Shown piece by piece: positions 26,683 through 32,963 of a DNA stretch of 32,963 nucleotides. Position numbers and translations under genes: made by a program. This DNA is from Candidatus Poriferisocius aerobius. GTDB lineage: Bacteria; Actinomycetota; Acidimicrobiia; Acidimicrobiales; Bin134. Location of the stretch: contig JAPYOC010000118.1 in assembly GCA_028278955.1 (NCBI GenBank), positions 1 to 32,963 of the forward strand. The letters run 5' to 3'. The number at the start of each line of letters is the position of its first letter. Position 1 is the first letter of the stretch. A model generated the notes under the pieces. The model saw only the letters and a list, made by a program, of their open reading frames with translations, made no database searches and was not told the origin of the DNA.

Positions 26683-28416
26683 ATGAACGGCGGCCAGGCC
26701 CTGATGAAAGCCCTCGAGAACGAGGGGGTGGACATCATGTTTGGGCTGCCCGGCGGGGCCATCCTGCCGGTGTACGACCCGTTGATCGACTCCTCCATCC
26801 GCCACGTGCTGGTGCGCCACGAGCAGGGCGCCGGCCACATGGCCGAGGGGTACGCCCACGCCACCGGCCGCCCCGGCGTGGCCATGGTCACCTCGGGTCC
26901 GGCGGCCACCAACATCGTCACTCCGCTGTGCGATGCCTACATGGACTCCATCCCCCTGGTGGTGGTCACCGGCCAGGTTCCCTATGCGGCCATCGGCACC
27001 GACGCCTTCCAGGAGTGCGACACCACCGGAATCACCATGGCGGTCACCAAGCACAACTACCTGGTGACCGAGGCGGCCGACATACCCCAGGTGATTCACG
27101 ACGCCTTCCACATCGCCACCACCGGCCGGCCCGGCCCGGTGCTGGTGGACATCCCCAAAGACATCGTCGATCCCAAAAACCCCCGCTCGGCCATGGAGTG
27201 GTACACCCCCGACAGCCACGACCTGCCCGGCTATCGCCCCAACGTCGCGGGCGACGCCGAGCTGGTCCGCCAGGCGGCCAAGCTCATCTGCGAGGCCGAG
27301 CGCCCGGTGCTCTACACCGGGGGCGGCATCTTGAAGTCCCGGGGGGCGAAAGCCCTGCTGGAGCTGGCCGAGCTCACCGGCATCCATGTGGTGACCACGC
27401 TGATGAACCGGGGAGGCTTTCCCGACGACCACCCGCTGTGTTTGGGCATGCCCGGCATGCACGGCAACTACACCGCGGTCACCGCCATGCAGGAGGCCGA
27501 CCTGCTCGTTGCGCTGGGGGCCCGCTTCGACGACCGGGTCACCGGCAAAGTGGGCGAGTTCGCCCCCTTGGCCAAGATCATCCACGTGGACATCGACAGC
27601 GCCGAGCTGGGCAAGGTGCGCCGAGCCGACGTGGCCATTCAGGGTGACTGCCGGGCCGTCATCGAGGATCTGGTCCGGGCGCTGAGGGAGATGGGGGGCA
27701 GCGAGGCCCAGCCCGACCGCAGCCAGTGGAGGTCGCGTATCAGCGGCTGGCAGGAGCGGTTCCCGCTGACATATGAGCAATCGCGAAACGACGAGCTGCT
27801 GAAGCCCCAGTTCGTGCTGGAGCAGCTGCGCGACTCAACCCCCGACGACACCATTGTGGCCTCGGGGGTGGGCCAGCACCAGATGTGGACCAGCCAGTAC
27901 TGGAAGTTCAACCACCCCTACACCTGGGTCAACTCGGGGGGCTTGGGCACCATGGGGTTCTCCATCCCCGCGGCCATCGGCGCCAAGGCGGGGCGACCCG
28001 ACCGCATGGTGTGGGCGGTGGACGGCGACGGCTGCTTCCAGATGACGGCCCAGGAGCTGGTCACCGCGGCCACCGAGGGGTTCCCCATCAAGGTAGCCCT
28101 CATCAACAACTCCTATCTGGGAATGGTCCGCCAGTGGCAGGAGATGTTCTACGCCGAGCGCTACTCCGAGGTGTACCTGACCCGCAACGTGCCCGACTAC
28201 AAGCTGTGGGCCGAGGCTTTGGGCTGCGCGGGGCTTCGGGTGGAGTCGCCCGAGGAGGTCGCCCCAGCCATCGCCCGGGCCAACGAGATCGACGACCGGC
28301 CGGTGGTGGTGGAGTTCCGCTGCGAGGCGGGCGAGAACGTGTTTCCCATGGTCCCGGCGGGCATGTCCAACAGCGATGTGGTGGTCGACCCCTCCCAGCG
28401 GGACCGCCCTCGATGA
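26683..28416 (+). CDS. ilvB: Acetolactate synthase large (catalytic) subunit
   Basis: TPP- and FAD-dependent enzyme making acetolactate or acetohydroxybutyrate, the first committed step for branched-chain amino acids. 577 residues. Catalytic Glu47 lies in LVRHEQGAGHMAEGYA; SGPAATNIVTPL and the TPP/Mg site (VDGDGCFQMTAQELVTA through INNSYLGMVRQWQ) are conserved. The N-terminus is short but starts at the conserved GGQALMKALENEGV. ATG at 26683 is used. The stop overlaps the ilvN ATG (ATGA), so the two subunits are translationally coupled. Confidence 0.97.
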   Translation: MNGGQALMKALENEGVDIMFGLPGGAILPVYDPLIDSSIRHVLVRHEQGAGHMAEGYAHATGRPGVAMVTSGPAATNIVTPLCDAYMDSIPLVVVTGQVPYAAIGTDAFQECDTTGITMAVTKHNYLVTEAADIPQVIHDAFHIATTGRPGPVLVDIPKDIVDPKNPRSAMEWYTPDSHDLPGYRPNVAGDAELVRQAAKLICEAERPVLYTGGGILKSRGAKALLELAELTGIHVVTTLMNRGGFPDDHPLCLGMPGMHGNYTAVTAMQEADLLVALGARFDDRVTGKVGEFAPLAKIIHVDIDSAELGKVRRADVAIQGDCRAVIEDLVRALREMGGSEAQPDRSQWRSRISGWQERFPLTYEQSRNDELLKPQFVLEQLRDSTPDDTIVASGVGQHQMWTSQYWKFNHPYTWVNSGGLGTMGFSIPAAIGAKAGRPDRMVWAVDGDGCFQMTAQELVTAATEGFPIKVALINNSYLGMVRQWQEMFYAERYSEVYLTRNVPDYKLWAEALGCAGLRVESPEEVAPAIARANEIDDRPVVVEFRCEAGENVFPMVPAGMSNSDVVVDPSQRDRPR

Positions 28417-28964
28417 ACCCGGTCCCGACGGGCTCGGCGCCGGGGCGCGGCGGCGACGGGGGCACCACCACGCTGGTGGTGCACGTGGAGAACAAAGCCG
28501 GCGTGCTGGCCCGGGTGGCCGGGTTGTTCGCCCGCCGGGGCTTCAACATCGAGTCGCTGGCCGTGGCCCCCACCGCCGACGGGCGGTTCAGCCGCCTGAC
28601 CATCGTGGTGGGGGTGGACGCCGCCCCCATGGAGCAGGTGGTGAAGCAGCTCGACAAGCTGGTGAACGTGGTGGACATCGAGGAGTTGAATCCCGCCGCC
28701 AGCGTTGAGCGGGAGCTCATGATGGTCACCGTTCGAGCTGATCCGTCGATCCGGGGCCAGATACTGGATCTGGTTCGGATATTCCAGGCCACCGTGTTGA
28801 ATGTGGGCTACGACGAGATGATGGTGTCGCTGACCGGATCGCCCGGCCGAGTGGATGACTTCGAAGAACTTCTGCGACCCTACGGGATCGCGGACGTGCA
28901 GCGCACCGGCAAAGTGGCCCTGTCCAAGCTGGCCAAGACCGCCCCCGACCCCCTTGCCCCCTGA
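28413..28964 (+). CDS. ilvN: Acetolactate synthase small (regulatory) subunit
   Basis: 183-residue ACT-domain subunit that activates IlvB and gives feedback inhibition by valine. The N-terminal ACT domain is evident: LVVHVENKAGVLARVAGLFARRGFNIESLAV, with the Gly-Val pair that contacts valine. The second half (ERELMMVTVRAD through VSLTGSPGRVDDFEELLRPYGI) is the conserved C-terminal domain. A Gly/Pro-rich leader of about 18 residues precedes the ACT domain. ATG at 28413 overlaps the ilvB stop. ilvC follows about 41 bases later. Confidence 0.96.
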   Translation: MNPVPTGSAPGRGGDGGTTTLVVHVENKAGVLARVAGLFARRGFNIESLAVAPTADGRFSRLTIVVGVDAAPMEQVVKQLDKLVNVVDIEELNPAASVERELMMVTVRADPSIRGQILDLVRIFQATVLNVGYDEMMVSLTGSPGRVDDFEELLRPYGIADVQRTGKVALSKLAKTAPDPLAP

Positions 28965-29005
28965 TCGCGATCAATTGTCAATACCACCGACTGTGAGGAC
29001 AGCCA

Positions 29006-30043
29006 ATGGCAACCGTGTTGTATGAGAATGACGCCGACCGCTCCCACATCGCCGATCGGAAGGTGGCGATCCTCGGGTACGGGTCGCAGGGCCACGCCCA
29101 CGCCCTGAACCTGAAGGAGTCGGGGGTCGACGTGCGGGTCGGCCTGCGGGATGGGTCGTCGTCGGCCGCCAAAGCCGCCGAGGCCGGCCTGCGGGTGATG
29201 TCGATGGCCGAGGCGTCGGCCGAGGCGGATGTCATCATGCTGCTTCTGCCCGACACCGAGCAGTCCGACATCTACCAGGCCCACATCGAACCCCACCTCC
29301 AGCCCGGTGACGCCTTGCTCTTCGCCCACGGCTTCAATGTGCGATTCAACCTGATCTCCGCTCCCGAGGGCGCAGATGTGGCCATGGTCGCCCCCAAAGG
29401 CCCCGGCCACCTTGTGCGGCGTACCTACGTGGAGGGCGGGGGAGTGCCCTGTTTGATCGCAGTGGACCAAAACGCCACCGGCCGGGCCCGGGAGCTGGCC
29501 CTGGCCTATGCCGATGCCATTGGCGGCGCCCGGGCCGGGGTGATCGAGACCACGTTCGCCGAGGAATGCGAGACCGACCTGTTCGGCGAGCAAGTGGTGC
29601 TGTGCGGCGGGCTCACCTCGCTGGTCACCGCAGCGTTCGAGACGCTGTGCGAGGCCGGCTACCAGCCCGAGGTGGCCTATTTCGAGTGCCTCCACGAGCT
29701 GAAGCTGATCGTCGACCTCATGTACGAGGAGGGAATCGGGGGGATGCGCTATTCCATCTCCGACACTGCCGAGTACGGCGACCTCAGCCGGGGCGACCGC
29801 ATCATCAACGAAGCCACCCGAGCCGAGATGAAGGCCATCCTGAGCGAGATCCAGAGCGGTTCGTTCGCCCAAGAGTGGATGAGCGAGAGCCGCGGCGGTC
29901 GGCCCAACTTCTTGCGCTTGGAAGCCGAGGGCCAAGAGCACCCCATCGAGCAGGTGGGAGCTGAGCTGCGAGCCATGATGCCCTGGATCTCAGAAGGCCG
30001 CCAGAGCGTCCAAGCGGTGTCCGGGGGCCAGGGGAAGCAATAG
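29006..30043 (+). CDS. ilvC: Ketol-acid reductoisomerase (IlvC), class I
   Basis: Isomerises and reduces acetolactate to the dihydroxy acid, the second step of the pathway, needing Mg2+ and NAD(P)H. 345 residues, class I length. The Rossmann motif [13 protein letters not shown] is followed by VGLRDGSSS, where the two serines are typical of NADPH-preferring enzymes but the Asp is less usual, so cofactor preference is uncertain. Metal-binding segments [16 protein letters not shown] and [16 protein letters not shown] (key Asp and Glu) and the C-terminal [13 protein letters not shown] are all present. GAGG lies 8 nt before the ATG, an ordinary Shine-Dalgarno site. Downstream of ilvN, probably cotranscribed. 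Confidence 0.97.
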   Translation: MATVLYENDADRSHIADRKVAILGYGSQGHAHALNLKESGVDVRVGLRDGSSSAAKAAEAGLRVMSMAEASAEADVIMLLLPDTEQSDIYQAHIEPHLQPGDALLFAHGFNVRFNLISAPEGADVAMVAPKGPGHLVRRTYVEGGGVPCLIAVDQNATGRARELALAYADAIGGARAGVIETTFAEECETDLFGEQVVLCGGLTSLVTAAFETLCEAGYQPEVAYFECLHELKLIVDLMYEEGIGGMRYSISDTAEYGDLSRGDRIINEATRAEMKAILSEIQSGSFAQEWMSESRGGRPNFLRLEAEGQEHPIEQVGAELRAMMPWISEGRQSVQAVSGGQGKQ

Positions 30044-30063
30044 TTTCGGTCCAGCCTCCGGTA

Positions 30064-30079
30064 GCCGCACTTCGGCGGC
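30064..30079 (+). terminator. Hairpin between ilvC and the sulfhydrylase gene
   Basis: GCCGC (30064-30068) pairs with GCGGC (30075-30079) around a 6-nt loop, about 20 nt after the ilvC stop. No T-run follows. It could end the ilv transcript weakly or lie in the next gene's 5' leader. Confidence 0.3.
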
Positions 30080-30127
30080 AATCCGTTAGCATCTCCCCGG
30101 TGACTCCGAGAGGAAGAGAGAAGAGCC

Positions 30128-31441
30128 GTGAGCGAAAACTGGGGCTTTGAGACCAAGCAGATCCATGCCGGGCAGGATCCCGATCCGGCCACCGGATCGC
30201 GGGCCGTGCCCATCTACCAGACCACCTCGTATGTGTTCCGAGACACCGAGCACGCTGCCGCGCTGTTCGGACTGGCCGAGGTGGGCAACATCTACACCCG
30301 CATCATGAACCCCACCCAGATGGTGCTGGAAGCCCGGCTCGCCGCGCTGGAGGGAGGGACTGAGACCGCCATCGGGATCCCCGGGGCGCTGGCCCTGGCC
30401 TCGGGCCAGGCAGCCGAGACGCTGGCCATCTTGAACCTGGCCGAGTCGGGAGACCATGTGGTTTCGTCCTCGTCGCTGTACGGCGGTACCTACAACCTCT
30501 TGCACTACACCTTGCCCAAGATGGGCATAGAGGTGTCGTTCATCGAGGATCCCGACGACCTGGGCGCGTGGAAGAGCGCCATTCAGGAGAACACCAAGGT
30601 GCTCTACGCCGAGACCATCGGCAACCCCAAGAACGACTGCCTCGACATCGAGGGCGTCGCGGCGGCGGGCCACGCCGAGGGCATCCCGCTGATGGTGGAC
30701 AACACGGTGCCGTCCCCCTATCTGATCCGCCCGCTGGAACACGGGGCCGACATCGTGGTCCACTCCATGACCAAGTTCATCGGCGGCCACGGCAATTCCA
30801 TCGGCGGGGCCATCATCGACGGCGGCACCTTCGACTACGGGGCCAGCGGCCGCTTCCCCAACTTCACCGAACCCGATCCCAGCTACCACGGCCTCGCCTT
30901 CTGGCCCGCGCTGGGCCACGGCTCGTACATCATCAAGGCCCGAGTGCAGCTGCTCCGCGACATCGGCGCAGCCATCTCGCCACAGAATGCCTTCTACATG
31001 CTCCAAGGGCTGGAGACGCTCAGCCTGCGCATGGAGCGGCACTTCTCCAACGCCCAAACAGTGGCCGACTATCTGGACGGTCACGACCAGGTGGAATCGG
31101 TGCAGTTCGGCGGGCTGTCCTCGAGCCCCTGGCACGAGCGGATGGACCGCTACGCAGGCGGGAACGGCTACGGATCGGTGCCCGCCTTCCACATCAAGGG
31201 CGGGCGCGAAGCCGGTGAGAAGTTCGTGAACGCGCTCACCCTCCACAGCCATGTGGCCAACATCGGCGATGTGCGCAGCCTGGTGATCCACCCGGCGTCC
31301 ACCACCCACTCGCAGCTCACCGAGCAGGAGCAGCTCACCGCGGGCGTGTATCCCGGACTCGTGCGGTTGTCGGTCGGCCTCGAGTCGGTGGACGACATCA
31401 TTGCCGACTTGGAGCTGGGCTTCGCCGCGGCCCGCGCCTGA
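30128..31441 (+). CDS. O-acetylhomoserine aminocarboxypropyltransferase (MetY type)
   Basis: PLP-dependent Cys/Met-metabolism enzyme of 437 residues, most like O-acetylhomoserine sulfhydrylases, which make homocysteine from O-acetylhomoserine and sulfide. The PLP lysine is Lys216 in [12 protein letters not shown]. Other hallmarks: [29 protein letters not shown] at the N-terminus, [21 protein letters not shown] and the C-terminal [17 protein letters not shown], which is typical of this subgroup rather than of cystathionine gamma-synthase. The GTG at 30128 is preceded by a purine-rich AGAGGAAGAGAGAAG Shine-Dalgarno region, unlike the leaderless genes. Substrate is inferred from family only. Confidence 0.92.
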   Translation: MSENWGFETKQIHAGQDPDPATGSRAVPIYQTTSYVFRDTEHAAALFGLAEVGNIYTRIMNPTQMVLEARLAALEGGTETAIGIPGALALASGQAAETLAILNLAESGDHVVSSSSLYGGTYNLLHYTLPKMGIEVSFIEDPDDLGAWKSAIQENTKVLYAETIGNPKNDCLDIEGVAAAGHAEGIPLMVDNTVPSPYLIRPLEHGADIVVHSMTKFIGGHGNSIGGAIIDGGTFDYGASGRFPNFTEPDPSYHGLAFWPALGHGSYIIKARVQLLRDIGAAISPQNAFYMLQGLETLSLRMERHFSNAQTVADYLDGHDQVESVQFGGLSSSPWHERMDRYAGGNGYGSVPAFHIKGGREAGEKFVNALTLHSHVANIGDVRSLVIHPASTTHSQLTEQEQLTAGVYPGLVRLSVGLESVDDIIADLELGFAAARA

Positions 31442-31484
31442 CCCCGCGGCCCGCGCCCCCTCTGCTTCATGCCACGATAAGGGC

Positions 31485-32963
31485 GTGGCGCCCTTCCGCT
31501 TCGCCCGGCCTGCAGCCGCGTCGCTCGTGGCGACGGTGGCCTTGGCCGTGATGGCCGCAGGCTGCCAGACCCCCGATTTTCAGGGGCCAGTGGTGTCGTC
31601 GCCCGAACTGGCCACCCCCACTCCCACCTCTGAGCCCGAAGACACGGTGGTGCCCGGCCCGACGGCCGCTCCCATTCGGCCCGGGTTCAGCGACGAAGCG
31701 ATCCGCATCGGGGTGATCGCCGACAGCGGCGCCGGCGACGCGGTGACCGGGGGCAGCGAGGCGGCTTGGCTGGCCATGCGGGCCTGGGCTCAAGCCGCGA
31801 ACAGCGGCGGCGGCCTTGCCGGCCGCAACGTCGAGGTCGTCCTCTTCGACGCCAACGTGTTCGACCACCGGGCCGCCGTGCGGGAGGCCTGCGACAGCGA
31901 CATCTTCGCCCTGGTGGGCTCCTATGCGCTCTTCGACGGCGATGGGGTGGACGTCTTGAACGATGAATCCTGCCGCCTGCCCGACTTCCCGGCCGCCGCG
32001 CTGAGCCCCGCACGGCGGTCATCGCCGGTGACCTTCGTCTCCAACCCAGCCTCCAACGCCGTCTGGCAGGCAGGCCCGGCCCGATACTTGAGCGAGCGCT
32101 TCCCCGAGGCCGCGGCCTCGGTGGGCACGGTGGTGCTGGATCTGCCGGTGGCGTTTTACCGGGCCCAGCGGGACATCGAGGCGGCGACCGCAGGAGGCTT
32201 CGATTTCGCCTTCGAGGCCACCGCCGAGGTGATCGACGAGGATTACGGCGCCCTGGCCTCGGCCATGTCGGAAGCCGGGGTTCTGGGTGTCGCCTGGTCG
32301 GCCGACAGCGGGCGGCTGACGCAGCTCCTTGAAGCACAGGCCGGTCTGTTCGCTCAGGATCCCGCCGCTTCGCCCGAGGGCGCGCCGGATGAAGCGGCCG
32401 AAGCGGGCTCGGGACAGGCGGTCGGTCCGACCTTTGTCCTCTGCGGTGCAGACTGCTACTCGCCGAGCTGGGCGGCCGAAGTCGCCGAGCTGGGACTCGA
32501 CCTCTGGGTGAGCATCGGGATGTTTCCCTTTGAAGAGCCGGGCGACAACGTCGAGTTGGTGCGCTATGTGCTCTTTTTGAGAGAAACAGTGGACGAAGAG
32601 GCCGAGGTGGACTTGGTCGGCCTATCGAGCTGGGCATCGGCGCTGCTGTTCGAGGAGGCAGTCAACCGGGCGATGTTCGCCAGCGGCGGGGGGCTGAGCC
32701 GGGATTTAGTGATCGATGCCGCTCGCACCATCACCGAATGGGACGGCCGGGGCTTGCACGGTCCGACCAACCCCGCCGAGGGAACCCCGTCGCCGTGCTT
32801 TATGCTGATGAGCCCCACCCCCAGCGGGTGGATCCGCCGCCACCCCGCCACTCAGGGCACCATGGACTGCGACCCCGACAACTTGGTCGACCTCGTCGAC
32901 TCGGCCACCTTGGGCGTCGATCCCACCCGACTCCATTCGGCAGAGACAGCGGCAAGCGGCTAG
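31485..32963 (+). CDS. Lipoprotein substrate-binding protein, branched-chain amino acid type
   Basis: 492 residues. A lipoprotein signal (basic start FRFARP, hydrophobic core SLVATVALAVMAAGC) gives lipidated Cys27, followed by a Thr/Pro/Glu-rich spacer. From about residue 72 it shows the periplasmic type-1 binding fold of the LivJ/Peripla_BP_6 group: IRIGVIADSGAGDAVTGGSEAAWLAMRAWAQAAN, then LAGRNVEVVLFDANV. Low-complexity Ala/Glu-rich residues interrupt it near 290-310. No permease or ATPase gene is in the window, so transport of amino acids or similar solutes, or sensing, is inferred only. GTG start with CACGAT 6 nt upstream. The gene ends at the last base of the window. Confidence 0.85.
   Translation: MAPFRFARPAAASLVATVALAVMAAGCQTPDFQGPVVSSPELATPTPTSEPEDTVVPGPTAAPIRPGFSDEAIRIGVIADSGAGDAVTGGSEAAWLAMRAWAQAANSGGGLAGRNVEVVLFDANVFDHRAAVREACDSDIFALVGSYALFDGDGVDVLNDESCRLPDFPAAALSPARRSSPVTFVSNPASNAVWQAGPARYLSERFPEAAASVGTVVLDLPVAFYRAQRDIEAATAGGFDFAFEATAEVIDEDYGALASAMSEAGVLGVAWSADSGRLTQLLEAQAGLFAQDPAASPEGAPDEAAEAGSGQAVGPTFVLCGADCYSPSWAAEVAELGLDLWVSIGMFPFEEPGDNVELVRYVLFLRETVDEEAEVDLVGLSSWASALLFEEAVNRAMFASGGGLSRDLVIDAARTITEWDGRGLHGPTNPAEGTPSPCFMLMSPTPSGWIRRHPATQGTMDCDPDNLVDLVDSATLGVDPTRLHSAETAASG

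Noticed and set aside
30044-30127. Possible SAM riboswitch before the O-acetylhomoserine sulfhydrylase gene
   Set aside because: GGCAATCC and GGTGACTCC loosely recall the SAM-clan core, but the conserved GAUGA-containing helix and the P1 stem are absent and the region is only 84 bases. A covariance-model search would decide.

Overview
The window is about 33 kb of high-GC DNA (a sampled 60-base stretch of gatA is 80% G+C) with dense, mostly leaderless genes and frequent GTG starts. The order cysteine desulfurase - mnmA - ligA - gatCAB - ilvD/ilvBN/ilvC is an actinobacterial type of arrangement. The MurA Cys-to-Asp change, PASTA kinase, DUF222/HNH protein and desaturase-Rieske remnant also fit Actinobacteria. 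An uncultured Acidimicrobiia-like lineage is my best guess; this is inference from gene content.

Layout. 1-7911: end of a short-chain dehydrogenase, class II fructose bisphosphatase (glpX, minus), a zinc-ribbon protein coupled to a small alpha/beta hydrolase, an MFS transporter with an unusual soluble N-terminus (minus), murA, a tiny membrane protein, an Nfu-type Fe-S protein, a rhomboid protease and an SRPBCC protein. 7995-10027: cysteine desulfurase and mnmA, a sulfur relay for tRNA 2-thiolation. mnmA has lost its 3' end. About 10000-11920: a lower-GC restriction-modification island (PD-(D/E)XK-type nuclease and C5-cytosine methyltransferase) joined directly to the truncated mnmA. 11923-13260: two gene remnants fused in one open frame, a HAD hydrolase without its C-terminus and a desaturase-Rieske gene without its N-terminus and second histidine box. 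13280-16228: a 982-residue NAD+-dependent DNA ligase whose helix-hairpin-helix region is duplicated. 16245-21153: DUF222/HNH protein, membrane protein, anchored protein, PASTA Ser/Thr kinase and SCP2-like protein. 21227-24425: the gatCAB amidotransferase operon with overlapping stop/start codons. 24434-24889: a MATE transporter with most of its middle deleted. 24911-30043: ilvD, ilvB, ilvN, ilvC (branched-chain amino acid synthesis). 30128-32963: O-acetylhomoserine sulfhydrylase-type enzyme and a lipoprotein substrate-binding protein.

The most noteworthy points are the duplicated-module LigA, the R-M island that truncates mnmA beside a cluster of gene scars, and a recurring -10-like hexamer 6-8 nt upstream of start codons at about fourteen genes, which suggests widespread leaderless transcription. 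I found no rRNA, tRNA, CRISPR array or insertion sequence. No interval above 300 bases lacks a gene or gene remnant.
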